Assembly (NCBI GenBank): GCA_904419145.1
Contig: CAJFQQ010000002.1
Location: forward strand, 1 to 64,000
DNA length: 64,000 nucleotides
Direction: 5' to 3'
DNA from: an uncultured Oscillospiraceae bacterium
Lineage (GTDB): Bacteria > Bacillota > Clostridia > Oscillospirales > Oscillospiraceae
Part shown: one piece after another, positions 8,117-16,858 of the stretch
Layout: every line of letters starts with the position of its first letter
How positions within the stretch are numbered: the stretch's first letter is position 1
Made by a program: the position numbers and the translations under genes
Notes under the pieces: generated by a model
What the model was told of the DNA's origin: nothing
What the model saw: only the letters and a program-made list of their open reading frames with translations
Databases searched by the model: none

Positions 8117-8290
8117 TTATTCCGTCCGATTGATACACTGGATGAGGGAGTCGATAAACATCAGCCCCAGGCCCACCGCGCAGGCGGCGATGCCCAACCG
8201 CTCTGCCACAAACGTCAGCAGCACCCCGCCGATGAACAGTGCGCCGCCGGCGATGGTCCGGCAGAGCTCTTGAAACTGTTTTGGGTGCAT
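8117..8290 (-). CDS. Small two-helix membrane protein, function unknown
   Basis: A 57-residue reading frame beginning MHPKQFQELCRTIAGG. GGGAGG stands 8 bases before the ATG. Two hydrophobic segments are predicted at about 13-30 and 34-51 with very short loops, ending CINRTE. It lies 16 bases after ftsY and 40 before rph and must be co-transcribed with them. I do not recognise a family. Confidence 0.75.
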   Translation of the reverse strand: MHPKQFQELCRTIAGGALFIGGVLLTFVAERLGIAACAVGLGLMFIDSLIQCINRTE

Positions 8291-8306
8291 ATACCGCGCC
8301 TCCCCG

Positions 8307-9431
8307 TCAGATGATCGCGTTCACATACTCCTTTGCGTCGAAAGGCTGCAGGTCGTCGATGCCCTCGCCCAGCCCCACGAACTTCACCGGCACCCCCAGT
8401 TCCTGGGCGATGGCGATGACAATGCCGCCCTTGGCGGTACCGTCCAGCTTGGTGAGGATGATGCCGGTGCATCCGGCCGTCTCCTGGAACTGCTTGGCCT
8501 GGATGAGGCCGTTCTGCCCGGTGGTGGCGTCCAGCACCAGCAGCACCTCCAGCGCCGCCTCCGGCACCTCCCGGTCGATGATCTTGCGCAGCTTTCCCAG
8601 CTCCGCCATCAGATTGGACTTGTTGTGGAGCCGTCCGGCGGTGTCGCAGATCACCACGTCCACGCCCCGGGCCTTGGCGGCCTGCAGGGCGTCAAAGAGC
8701 ACCGCACCGGGGTCCGCCCCCTCGTGCTGGCGAACCAGCTCACAGCCGGCCCGGTTCGCCCAGATCTCCAGCTGGTCGGCGGCAGCTGCCCGGAAGGTAT
8801 CGCCGGCGCACAGCAGCACCCGCTTGCCCTCGCCCTTGAGCCGGGCGGCCAGCTTGCCGATGGAGGTGGTCTTGCCCACGCCGTTGACCCCGATCACCAG
8901 GATCACCGAGGGCTGGGTGGAGAGATCCAGGTCCTGGTGCTCCATGGTCAGGCACTCTGCCAGGATCTGCCGCAGCGTCACCTGGATTGCCTCCTGGCCG
9001 GAGATCCCCTCCTGGTTCATCCGCTTGCGCAGCTTTTCCACCGCCTGCATGGCAGTGGAGGCCCCCACATCCGCCAGGATCAGCCGCTCCTCCAGCTCCT
9101 CAAAAAATTCCTCGTCCGCCTCGGTAATGGAGGAGCCGAAGATGTCCCCCATATAAAACTTCTTCAGTCTCTGCCAGAGGCTGGGCTTTTTCTTTTCCTC
9201 TTTGGGCTCAGCTTCCCCCGTCTCCCCGGCCAGCGCCGGTTCCAGAGGTTCCCCTCCGGCTGCTTCTTCCCCTTCCGGGATCTCCCCCCCGCTGGCGCTG
9301 CCTGCCACTTCCGCAGCCTCTGCCGGCGCTGTCTGCCCTGCCACTTCCGCTGCTTCCTGCTCCGGCGCATCCGCCGCAGCGCCCTGTTCTTCTTCCTTTG
9401 GCTGTTTGCGCCACTTATCCCAAAATGCCAT
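8307..9431 (-). CDS. ftsY: Signal recognition particle receptor FtsY
   Basis: GTPase that docks SRP-ribosome complexes at the membrane for co-translational insertion. 374 residues. Residues 10-80 form an acidic, Ala/Glu-rich A domain; the N domain follows from about 85, and the G domain holds the P-loop [10 protein letters not shown] (181-190), [10 protein letters not shown] (211-220), DTAGR (263-267) and [10 protein letters not shown]. It ends with the usual [20 protein letters not shown]. Its position next to smc is conserved in many Bacillota (smc-ftsY). Confidence 0.97.
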   Translation of the reverse strand: MAFWDKWRKQPKEEEQGAAADAPEQEAAEVAGQTAPAEAAEVAGSASGGEIPEGEEAAGGEPLEPALAGETGEAEPKEEKKKPSLWQRLKKFYMGDIFGSSITEADEEFFEELEERLILADVGASTAMQAVEKLRKRMNQEGISGQEAIQVTLRQILAECLTMEHQDLDLSTQPSVILVIGVNGVGKTTSIGKLAARLKGEGKRVLLCAGDTFRAAAADQLEIWANRAGCELVRQHEGADPGAVLFDALQAAKARGVDVVICDTAGRLHNKSNLMAELGKLRKIIDREVPEAALEVLLVLDATTGQNGLIQAKQFQETAGCTGIILTKLDGTAKGGIVIAIAQELGVPVKFVGLGEGIDDLQPFDAKEYVNAII

Positions 9432-9481
9432 GTGTATTTTCTCCTTGCTGTATTTCCCCGGAAACCCTCCGGTCTCCTGTT

Positions 9482-9712
9482 TTACTCCAGTTTCTCACCG
9501 CAGTGGGGGCAGTATTTCCCATATGTATAGCAATGGCCCAGATACCGCCCGCAGTATGGGCAGCGCAGCAGCGCGAACATCGCCGGTGCGCTGAGCAGCA
9601 CCAGTACAAACCCTGCCGCCAGCCATGGTGTGAAGAACAGCACAATGAGGCCCGCCAAAGCCGGGAGCATTGCAAGGCAAAACCGCAGCTGCATCTTCTG
9701 TTTCAGCTTCAC
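9482..9712 (-). CDS. Small membrane protein with C-terminal zinc ribbon
   Basis: 76 residues with a GTG start; AAGGAG lies 9 bases upstream. Two hydrophobic helices span about 12-29 and 32-48, followed by CPYCGRY-LGHCYTYGKY-CPHCGEKLE, two CxxC knuckles that should bind one zinc. An in-frame ATG at 9784 would extend it, but that codon directly abuts the duplicated smc end and lacks a good ribosome site. Function unknown; it lies between smc and ftsY and is likely co-transcribed. Confidence 0.75.
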   Translation of the reverse strand: MKLKQKMQLRFCLAMLPALAGLIVLFFTPWLAAGFVLVLLSAPAMFALLRCPYCGRYLGHCYTYGKYCPHCGEKLE

Positions 9713-9780
9713 CGTGATCCACTCCTTCCGTCTCTGACCATGAATTCCAAACGTCTGCGCTTCCCCTTCTGCCGACGGCG

Positions 9781-9868
9781 CCATGCTACTCGATCTTCAA
9801 TTCCTTCGCCATCTCGTTCATATTGATGGTCAGCATCTTGCTGACTCCCTTCTCCTGCATGGTGACCG
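9781..9868 (-). pseudogene. Duplicated 3' end of smc (fragment)
   Basis: About 84 bases match the true smc end (9997-10084) with four substitutions, then diverge. On the minus strand the copy still encodes VTMQEKGVSKML and TINMNEMAKELKIE followed by TAG. It has no start codon and is separated from the gene by a 128-base hairpin element. Confidence 0.85.
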
Positions 9869-9996
9869 CCCCAAAAAATCCTTCGATTTTTTGGGGCCCC
9901 CTTCCATTTCACTTCCTCGGGCAAAGTGAATTTGCCCTGCGGCAAGGTTTCCCCTCCGGTGAAACGCTTGGACGCGCCTGCGGCGCGGCGGCGTCC
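9869..9996. repeat. Hairpin element between the two smc ends (copy B of the repeat family)
   Basis: It starts with a perfect 12-bp hairpin CCCCAAAAAATC-CTTC-GATTTTTTGGGG (9869-9896). From about 9914 it aligns with the element at 6396-6476: TGAATTTGCCCTGCGGC, hairpin GTTTC...GAAAC (9947-9965), CTTGGACGC, and hairpin GCGCC-TGC-GGCGC (9974-9986). No coding potential is seen. Confidence 0.78.
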
Positions 9997-10001
9997 CCAT
10001 G

Positions 10002-13000
10002 CTACTCGATTTTCAATTCCTTCGCCATCTCGTTCATATTGATGGTCAGCATCTTGCTGACGCCCTTTTCCTGCATAGTGACGCCGTAGAGGACGTCCGC
10101 CTCCTCCATGGTGCCCCGCCGGTGGGTGATGACGATGAACTGGGTTTTGCCGCTGAGGGTCCGCATATACCGGGCAAAGCGAACCACGTTGGCCTCGTCC
10201 AGGGCCGCCTCGATCTCGTCCATGACACAGAAGGGGGTGGGATGGACCTTCAAGATCGCAAAATACAGGGCGATGGCCACAAAGGCCTTCTCTCCGCCGG
10301 AGAGCAGGGTGATGGTCTTGAGGGTCTTTCCCGGCGGCTGCGCCTTGATCTCAATGCCGCAGTTCAGGATATCCTCCGGGTCCTCCAGCTCCAGCGTGGC
10401 GGTGCCGCCGCCGAACAGCTCCAGGAACGTGGTCTGAAAGGTCTCGCTGATGAGCTGGAACTGCTGCCGGAAAATCCCCGTCATCTCCTGGGTGATATCC
10501 TCGATGATCCCGGTCAGTTCTCCCTTGGCCCGCTCCACATCGTCCCGCTGATCCGTCAGATAGGTGTACCGGGTGTTCACCCGCTCGAATTCGTCGATGG
10601 CGCCCACATTGACATTGCCAAGGCTCCCGATCTCCCGCTTCAGCTCTCCGATGCGGCGGTTGGCCTTGGGGACGCTCTCCAGCTCGATCCGCTGCTCCAT
10701 AGCCGCGGAATGGCTGAGCTCGTAGTGCTCCCACAGCCGGTCCAGGATCTGGCTCTCCTCCATGGCGCTGGTGGCCTTCCGCTGCTCCAGCCGGGCCACC
10801 TCCCGCTCGATGTTCAGCAGCGCGTCGTTGCGCTCCTTCAGCTCCCGGTCCGAGGCGGTGCGCTCCTGCTCGATGCGCAGCTTCTCCTGCCCCAGCTGCT
10901 CCAGCTTCTCCCGGAAGAGCCGGACCTGCTCCCTCAACCGCTCCGTCTGCACTGTGCGCTGTTCCAGCTCCGCCTGGATCTCCTGATTGGAGCGGCGGTA
11001 CTCCTCCAGCAGTGCCTCCCGGGAGGCCTTGTCCCCCATCATATCCTTCCGAAGCTGCTCAAGATCCGCCAGGGACCGCTCCATGGTATCCCGCTCGGCG
11101 CTGAGGGCCGCCAGCTCCGACTTGTGGGCGGAGATCTCCTCTCCCAGCGTGGCGGTGAGCTCCTGGAGGCCCGACTGCCCGGAGAGATGCTCCTCCGCCT
11201 GGCAGCGGTACTCCTCCGCCTCGGCGTCATGCCGGGCGATCTCCTGCTCCTTCTCCGCCACAGCCCCCCTGGCATCCTTCAATCGGCCGGCGAGGGCCTC
11301 CTGCTCTCCCTCCAGGTTCTCCAGGCTGGTGCGCAGGGTTTCCAGCAGCACGTCGTACTGTCCTTTCTCCCCCTGGAGCTTCAGTACCGCGTCCTCCGCT
11401 GTGCGCTGCTGGCCCTCGGCCACCTCCCGCTCATAGCGGGCGGCGGTGAGCTCCCGCTGGGCCTCCTCCGCCTCCTGGCCCGCCTGGGCCAGCGCCTGGG
11501 TCAGCTTTTCCAGCTTCCCCCGCAGGGCGGTCAGCTCATTGGCCCGGGTCAGGATCCCGGCGCTGCGGCTGACGCTGCCGCCGGTCATGGAGCCGCCCCG
11601 GTTGATGACTTGTCCGTCCAGTGTAACAATGCGGAACCGGTTCTGGTACTTGCGCGCCATGGCGATGCCGCAGTCCAGGTCCTCCACCACCACGGTGCGG
11701 CCCAGAAGATTGCGGAAGATGCCTTCGTATTGGCTGTCATAGCGCACCAGGCGGGAGGCCACGCCTACAAAGCCGTATTCGCTCTCCAGCCCCCGCTCCC
11801 GCAGCTCCTCACCCCGGATGGCGGTGAGGGGCAGGAAGGTGGCCCGTCCGCCGTCCCGCTGCTTCAGGAACTGAATGGCGCTCTTGGCGTCCTCCTCCCG
11901 GTCCACCACGATGTTCTGCATCCCGGCTCCCAGGGCGATCTCAATGGCCACGGTGTAGGCATTCTCCACCTGTATCAGGCTGGCGATGGGGCCATGGACG
12001 CCCCGCAGGGTGTTCTTCTCCGCAGCCTGCATCACCAGGCGCACCGCCTTGTTGAAGCCCTCGTACTCCTTTTCCATCTCCGTCAGGAGGGCAATGCGGT
12101 CCGACATGGCCTGATGGTCCATGGTGAGCTTCATTTTCCTGTCCTGCGCCGCCTGATGCCGCTTCTCCCGGCCCTCCAGCTTCATGGTGTGGCCGGCGAT
12201 CACGTTGCGGATGGCGGCGGCCTCCTCCTCCGCATCCTCCAGGCGGCGGCGGCACTGCTTGGCCTCGGCCTGCTTCCCCTCCAGGGTCTCCCGGGCGGAG
12301 GCCAGCTCGGCCGCCACCTCCCCCTGGCGATTCTCCATCTGCGTGATGCCGGCAGTAAGGGCAGAGAGCTCCGCCCGGGCGTCCGCCGCCGCGGCCACCG
12401 CCAGAGCCTCCTGTCCCCGCAGGCGCTCCGCCTCCTGGGCGGCGCTACGGTTCCCCTCGGCGGCCTCCTGGGCCCGCTGGAGCAGTGCGGAGAGCTCCGC
12501 CTCCAGCTGTCCCATGTGCGCCTCGATCTCCTGGATGCGGCCGCGCTGCTGCTCGATCTGGAGCCGCAGGCTCTCGCTGCGGCTGTCCTGGTCCGACAGC
12601 TCCCCGCCGATGCGCTCCATGCTCTCGCGGTTGTGCTGCAGGCGGGTATTCAACACGGCGGTCGCGCTGTCCTGCTCGCTGATCTTCCCCTCCAGCTCGG
12701 AAATCTCCCCGCGCGCCGCCTCCTGGTCCATATCGTTCTGCCGGGTACGCTGTCCGAACTGTTCGTTGGCCGCGTACAGATCGTCCAGCGCCTGCTGGGC
12801 CTGCTGCTGCTGTTCCACGGCGGCGGCATAATCTGCCTCCAGCTTCCGGCCCTTGGCCTTCAGCTCCTCCAGATTGCTCAGCCACACGGAGATCTCCAGC
12901 ACCCGCAGCTCATCGCGTAGAATGAGATATCGCTTGGCCTTTTCCGCCTGCTCCCGGAGGGGCTCCACCTGGAGCTCCAGCTCCGCGATCTTGTCGTTGA

Positions 13001-13574
13001 TGCGCACCAGATTCTCCTCCGTGCGCTCCAGCTTGCGCTCCGTCTCCTCCTTGCGGTGGCGGAACTTGGAGATGCCCGCCGCCTCCTCGAAGATCTCCCG
13101 GCGGTCGCCGCTCTTGACGGACAAAATCTCGTCGATACGGCCCTGTCCAATAATGGAGTATCCCTCCCGGCCAAGGCCCGTATCCATAAACAGCTCGTTA
13201 ATGTCCTTGAGACGCACAGACTGCTTGTTGATGTAGTATTCGCTCTCCCCGCTGCGGTAGTAGCGGCGGGTGACCATGACCTCGGGGCTGTCCACGGAAG
13301 GGAAAATGTGGGCGCTGTTGTCCAGCACCAGCGTCACCTGGGCAAAGCCCACCGGGCTCCGCTTCTCCGTGCCGCCGAAAATCACGTCCTCCATTTTCAC
13401 GCCCCGCAGGTTCTTGGAGCTCTGCTCCCCCATGACCCAGCGGATCGCGTCGGAGATATTGGATTTTCCCGATCCGTTGGGGCCCACAATGGCAGTGATC
13501 TCCTCGCCGAACTGCAATACCGTCTTGTCCGGGAAGGACTTGAACCCCTGGATCTCCAGCGCTTTTAAGTACAT
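10002..13574 (-). CDS. smc: Chromosome segregation SMC ATPase
   Basis: Forms the bacterial condensin with ScpA/ScpB and organises the chromosome. 1190 residues. The N-terminal ATPase half has the P-loop GPNGSGKSN (31-39); two long Ala/Glu/Gln-rich coiled coils flank a hinge near residues 510-670 that contains GGSMTGGS; the C-terminal half has the signature LSGGEKAF (1091-1098) and Walker B FCVMDEIEAALDEANV. I place the start at the ATG at 13574 (MYLKALEIQGFKSF) with AAGGAGA close upstream; an in-frame upstream codon adds 12 non-conserved residues. First gene of the long operon running to rsfS. Confidence 0.97.
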   Translation of the reverse strand: MYLKALEIQGFKSFPDKTVLQFGEEITAIVGPNGSGKSNISDAIRWVMGEQSSKNLRGVKMEDVIFGGTEKRSPVGFAQVTLVLDNSAHIFPSVDSPEVMVTRRYYRSGESEYYINKQSVRLKDINELFMDTGLGREGYSIIGQGRIDEILSVKSGDRREIFEEAAGISKFRHRKEETERKLERTEENLVRINDKIAELELQVEPLREQAEKAKRYLILRDELRVLEISVWLSNLEELKAKGRKLEADYAAAVEQQQQAQQALDDLYAANEQFGQRTRQNDMDQEAARGEISELEGKISEQDSATAVLNTRLQHNRESMERIGGELSDQDSRSESLRLQIEQQRGRIQEIEAHMGQLEAELSALLQRAQEAAEGNRSAAQEAERLRGQEALAVAAAADARAELSALTAGITQMENRQGEVAAELASARETLEGKQAEAKQCRRRLEDAEEEAAAIRNVIAGHTMKLEGREKRHQAAQDRKMKLTMDHQAMSDRIALLTEMEKEYEGFNKAVRLVMQAAEKNTLRGVHGPIASLIQVENAYTVAIEIALGAGMQNIVVDREEDAKSAIQFLKQRDGGRATFLPLTAIRGEELRERGLESEYGFVGVASRLVRYDSQYEGIFRNLLGRTVVVEDLDCGIAMARKYQNRFRIVTLDGQVINRGGSMTGGSVSRSAGILTRANELTALRGKLEKLTQALAQAGQEAEEAQRELTAARYEREVAEGQQRTAEDAVLKLQGEKGQYDVLLETLRTSLENLEGEQEALAGRLKDARGAVAEKEQEIARHDAEAEEYRCQAEEHLSGQSGLQELTATLGEEISAHKSELAALSAERDTMERSLADLEQLRKDMMGDKASREALLEEYRRSNQEIQAELEQRTVQTERLREQVRLFREKLEQLGQEKLRIEQERTASDRELKERNDALLNIEREVARLEQRKATSAMEESQILDRLWEHYELSHSAAMEQRIELESVPKANRRIGELKREIGSLGNVNVGAIDEFERVNTRYTYLTDQRDDVERAKGELTGIIEDITQEMTGIFRQQFQLISETFQTTFLELFGGGTATLELEDPEDILNCGIEIKAQPPGKTLKTITLLSGGEKAFVAIALYFAILKVHPTPFCVMDEIEAALDEANVVRFARYMRTLSGKTQFIVITHRRGTMEEADVLYGVTMQEKGVSKMLTINMNEMAKELKIE

Positions 13575-13637
13575 GCGTCTCTCCTTGCCGGCGGTCGAAT
13601 CAGACCGCATAGTCTTCCAGTCTAAAATAACTTATAT

Positions 13638-13666
13638 ATTATATCAGCACCTCCCGGGCTTGACAA
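13638..13666 (-). promoter_or_regulatory. Promoter of the smc operon
   Basis: TTGTCA and TATAAT with a 17-base spacer on the minus strand, about 65 bases upstream of the smc ATG. Confidence 0.8.
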
Positions 13667-13763
13667 GGGAAACCGCGCAAAACTTTCGTCTGTCTCCCCT
13701 GCTGATGGCAGATTGAAACTTTTTCCACGTCTAGCGCGTCACATCCCCGGCACACTGCCGCGC

Positions 13764-13797
13764 AAAAAGCAGCGGGGAGGATGTCCTCCCCGCTGCT
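13764..13797 (-). terminator. Terminator after the ClpP-like protease gene
   Basis: 13-bp perfect stem GCAGCGGGGAGGA/TCCTCCCCGCTGC with a two-base loop, followed by TTTTTG on the minus strand. Confidence 0.9.
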
Positions 13798-13800
13798 CTG

Positions 13801-14502
13801 CTATTGCTGCCGCGTTTTGCCGATCTGCTCATAGAGACATTCCAGCGCATCGGACAGGGTTCCAACCCGGTCGATGAGCCCCAGCTCCACCGCCTTCTCC
13901 CCGTAGAGCACGCTGCCCACATCGGCAGCCATCTCGTCGGTGGCCAGCATCAGCCGCTCAAACGTATCCGCGGTGATGTGGCTGTGGCGCACCACAAAGC
14001 TGACAATTCCCTCCTGGACCTTCTCAAAGTAGCGGAAGGTCTGGGGCGCGGCGATCACGGTGCCGGTGGTGCGCACCGGGTGGACCACCATAGACGCCGA
14101 GGGAACGATCATGCTCACCCTTGGCGCCACCGCCAGGGGCACGCCGATGGAGTGTCCACCCCCCAGCACCAGGGACACCGTGGGCTTGCGCATGCCGGCA
14201 ATCAGCTCGGCGATGGCCAGCCCCGCCTCAATGTCGCCGCCCACCGTGTTCAGCAGCAGTAAGATCCCGTCCACCTCGCTGCTCTGCTCCAAGTTCGCCA
14301 GCAGCGGCATCACATGCTCATACTTCGTGGTCTTTTGGGTCTCCGGCAGCACCTGATGCCCCTCGATCTGCCCGATGATCGTCAGGGTAAAGATATTCCC
14401 TCTGTCCGTATGGCTGACAGCGGCGCCGAAGTCCGTCACCTGCTGGCTCTCTGTGCCGGACTGCTCTCCGCCGTTCTGCGCGGGCTTTGTCTCTTCTGTC
14501 AT
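13801..14502 (-). CDS. ClpP-class serine protease, TepA-like
   Basis: 233 residues of the ClpP/crotonase fold. Motifs: LLLLNTVGGDIEAGLAIAE (substrate groove), LGGGHSIGVPLA with the nucleophile serine in the GHS position, and PSASMVVHPVRTTG with the catalytic histidine; the acidic residue should lie in the helical region that follows. Relatives include Bacillus TepA, linked to protein export and signal-peptide breakdown. The start MTEETKPAQ at 14502 has GGGAGGGG 8 bases upstream, but this site lies inside a strong hairpin (14511-14548). It follows the ABC exporter operon. Confidence 0.85.
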   Translation of the reverse strand: MTEETKPAQNGGEQSGTESQQVTDFGAAVSHTDRGNIFTLTIIGQIEGHQVLPETQKTTKYEHVMPLLANLEQSSEVDGILLLLNTVGGDIEAGLAIAELIAGMRKPTVSLVLGGGHSIGVPLAVAPRVSMIVPSASMVVHPVRTTGTVIAAPQTFRYFEKVQEGIVSFVVRHSHITADTFERLMLATDEMAADVGSVLYGEKAVELGLIDRVGTLSDALECLYEQIGKTRQQ

Positions 14503-14510
14503 AGAAGAAT

Positions 14511-14548
14511 CCCCTCCCTTTTGTCCTAGTCTTGACAAAAGGGAGGGG
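14511..14548 (-). promoter_or_regulatory. Hairpin enclosing the protease ribosome binding site
   Basis: A perfect 15-bp inverted repeat, CCCCTCCCTTTTGTC/GACAAAAGGGAGGGG, with an 8-base loop. On the minus-strand transcript the second arm contains the GGGAGGGG Shine-Dalgarno of the downstream protease gene, and the first arm pairs with all of it. It also sits 13 bases after the stop of the ABC permease gene and is followed by ATTCTTCT, so it could act as a weak terminator too. Confidence 0.8.
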
Positions 14549-14561
14549 TCTTATGCGCCGT

Positions 14562-16130
14562 TTACAGCGCCTCCCAGCAGGCGCTTCCCCGGCGGTACAG
14601 CCACCGCAGGCACAGTGCCGCCGCCAGGGCCAGAACCACTGCCCACGCGGCAAAATATACCGCCGCCGTCAGCGTATCCATCCAGATGAAATACGGGATT
14701 GCCAGCAGAACCGTCACCGCCATGCCTCCTAAAACAGAGATCATGGATGCGGCGCTCTGTTTCACCGCCTGGGTCTCGCTGTCCCAGTCCAGCTTGGGCA
14801 GGCGCAGGTTGACGGCCAGCCCCGTCACGGCGATAAAGGCAGCAAAAGCCGCCGGGGTCAGCACCAGCAGCGTCCCCATCGCCAGGCTGGGACGCAGTAC
14901 CCAGACCGCCGTGCCGGCACACACCAGCAGGGGCGGCAGACAGACCGCCAGATGGGCCAGGAGCTTGGCCCGGAGAATCTCCCGGGGCGTTACCGGCAGG
15001 CTTTTGAGGATCCAGAGGTTTTTCCCCTCCAGGGAGATGGAGGAGGTGGTCAGGTCCACCGTGCCGCAGCAAAAGCAGATGATAAATATGGCAACCGTCG
15101 GTAATAGATCCGGGTTCAGCGCCCCTATCTCTCCCGCCGCCTCCAACAGGTCTGCCCGTTTCACCACCAGGGCTGCCGCCCCTACCAGCATCAGCAGCGC
15201 ACCGATGCCGGCATTGAGGAGGTAGACGCTGCTGCCGAAAAAGCGGCCCAGCTCCTTGCGCAGCAGTGCCCCGCCCACGCTGCCCGCCCGCAGCTCCTCC
15301 GCCCGCCAGGCCCGGCGGGCCACCTTTTTGGGGGCTGTGGCAATGTGCAGGAAGGTCCTGGACAAAATCCAGTACACCAGGGCGAACAGGAGCAGCGTCC
15401 CCAGGAAGAACAGCAGCAGGTCCCTCAGTTCCCCCGCCATCCCCATGCCGAAGAGATAGAAGGGATACAGGAAGCCCCGCACGGCCTGCGCCACCGCCTG
15501 GCTGTTCAGCAAAATGGCCTGGATCGCGGCGTTGGCCCGGGCATAGATCAGGAGATATCCCCCCAGGAACAGCAGCGTCAGGACAACTGAGAACAGATTC
15601 TTATAGCGCATCCGTGCCGTCAGCAGGCCGATCAGCCACCCAAAAAAGCAGCTCAGGCACAGCGGCAGCAGGGGGAGCAGCACAAGGGACAGCATGGCCC
15701 GCAGGACAAATGTGCCGGTTCCGCCATAGACCACCACCGCCGGCACCAGCACCACGGCTCCCAGCAGCAGGTCAAAGAGGTACAGCACCAGCATCCGGCT
15801 CCCCAGCACCACGGACGGCCGAATGGGCAGGGACAGGAGCAGCTGGTTGTCCTGGGCATCATAGAGCTGCTGCTGGGTCATAAAGACGCTGCCAGCAAAG
15901 GCCAGGCCCGCGGAAAGAATACCGGCCAGCGCAAAATACAGCCAGCTTAGTCCCGCCTCTGCCAGGGGCCGCAGGGCCCAGAACAACAGGCCGAAGAGTC
16001 CTCCGAACACCACGACGCAATAGAGCAGCAGAAATCCGTAGAGAACGCGCATCCCCCTGCGGTGCCTGCCGCTGCCGGTCAGTGCGTTCAAGAACAGGCG
16101 AATACGGATGGCACAGAGTCTTTTAAGCAT
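14562..16130 (-). CDS. ABC-2-type exporter permease
   Basis: 522 residues with about 12 hydrophobic segments spread along the whole chain, starting MLKRLCAIRIRLFLNALTG. It has a basic cytoplasmic stretch in the middle (APKKVARRAWRAEELRAG). No large extracellular domain is present, unlike the FtsX type. The start overlaps the end of the ATPase gene by 8 bases, and the two together make a two-component ABC exporter. Substrate unknown. An in-frame upstream start is possible but would be buried in the ATPase gene, and the extra residues are an out-of-frame read of it. Confidence 0.85.
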   Translation of the reverse strand: MLKRLCAIRIRLFLNALTGSGRHRRGMRVLYGFLLLYCVVVFGGLFGLLFWALRPLAEAGLSWLYFALAGILSAGLAFAGSVFMTQQQLYDAQDNQLLLSLPIRPSVVLGSRMLVLYLFDLLLGAVVLVPAVVVYGGTGTFVLRAMLSLVLLPLLPLCLSCFFGWLIGLLTARMRYKNLFSVVLTLLFLGGYLLIYARANAAIQAILLNSQAVAQAVRGFLYPFYLFGMGMAGELRDLLLFFLGTLLLFALVYWILSRTFLHIATAPKKVARRAWRAEELRAGSVGGALLRKELGRFFGSSVYLLNAGIGALLMLVGAAALVVKRADLLEAAGEIGALNPDLLPTVAIFIICFCCGTVDLTTSSISLEGKNLWILKSLPVTPREILRAKLLAHLAVCLPPLLVCAGTAVWVLRPSLAMGTLLVLTPAAFAAFIAVTGLAVNLRLPKLDWDSETQAVKQSAASMISVLGGMAVTVLLAIPYFIWMDTLTAAVYFAAWAVVLALAAALCLRWLYRRGSACWEAL

Positions 16131-16836
16131 GGTCGTCCTCCAATTCCAGGAACACGTCCTCCAGGGACTGATCCCCCTTGACCTCCTCCATGGCCCCCGC
16201 CGCCACCAGCTTCCCATTCTTGATAATAGCGACCTTGTGGCACAGCCGCTCCGCCACCTCCAGCACATGGGTGGAGAAGAAGATGGCGCTGCCCTGGGCG
16301 CAGAGATCCGCCATCAGCCCCTTGAGCACATGGGTAGCCTTAGGGTCCAGCCCCACAAAGGGCTCGTCCATGAGCATGAGCCTTGGCTGGTGGAGCAGGG
16401 CGGAGATCACTGCCAGCTTCTGCTTCATGCCGTGGGAATAGGAGCTGATGGGCTGGGCCAGATCGTCGGTCAGCTCCAGCCGTTCGGCGTAGTCCCGGAT
16501 GCGCCCCTCCCGCTGCCCGCTGGGAACCTGAAAGACATCGGCGATAAAATTGAGATATTTCGTCCCGGTCATAAACTCATACAGATCCGGGTTGTCCGGC
16601 AGATAGGCAATCTTCCGCTTGCATGCCACCGGATTCCGGCGGACGGAGATGCCGTCCACCAGGATATCTCCCTCCTCAAACGGCAAAATACCGCAGCAAG
16701 CCTTCAGGGTAGTCGTTTTTCCAGCCCCATTATGGCCAATAAAGGCACAAATTTCCCCGGCCTGAATGGTCAGAGATAAATCGTCTACTGCAGTTTTCTT
16801 CCCATATCGTTTTGTAAAATGTTGAATCTCCAGCAT
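16123..16836 (-). CDS. ABC exporter ATP-binding subunit
   Basis: 237 residues, CcmA/DrrA-type ATPase. Walker A GHNGAGKTTT near residue 34, Q-loop region YLPDNPDLYEFMTG, signature SYSHGMKQKL (a common variant of LSGGQ), Walker B LMLMDEPFVGLDP, and H-loop STHVLE. GGAGGAGG precedes the ATG. It is the first gene of a three-gene run (ATPase, permease, protease) with a promoter and a palindrome directly upstream. Confidence 0.93.
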   Translation of the reverse strand: MLEIQHFTKRYGKKTAVDDLSLTIQAGEICAFIGHNGAGKTTTLKACCGILPFEEGDILVDGISVRRNPVACKRKIAYLPDNPDLYEFMTGTKYLNFIADVFQVPSGQREGRIRDYAERLELTDDLAQPISSYSHGMKQKLAVISALLHQPRLMLMDEPFVGLDPKATHVLKGLMADLCAQGSAIFFSTHVLEVAERLCHKVAIIKNGKLVAAGAMEEVKGDQSLEDVFLELEDDHA

Positions 16837-16858
16837 GATCCTGCCTCCTCCGGCAATT

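Noticed and set aside
9999-12920. 973-residue open frame on the plus strand
   Set aside because: It is the reverse complement of smc; high G+C and codon bias leave the antisense frame open. The product is Leu/Gly/His-rich with no domain.
14562-16268. Longer start for the ABC permease adding 46 residues
   Set aside because: The extension reads the ATPase gene out of frame and is Trp/Arg-rich; the ATG at 16130 gives a normal permease start.
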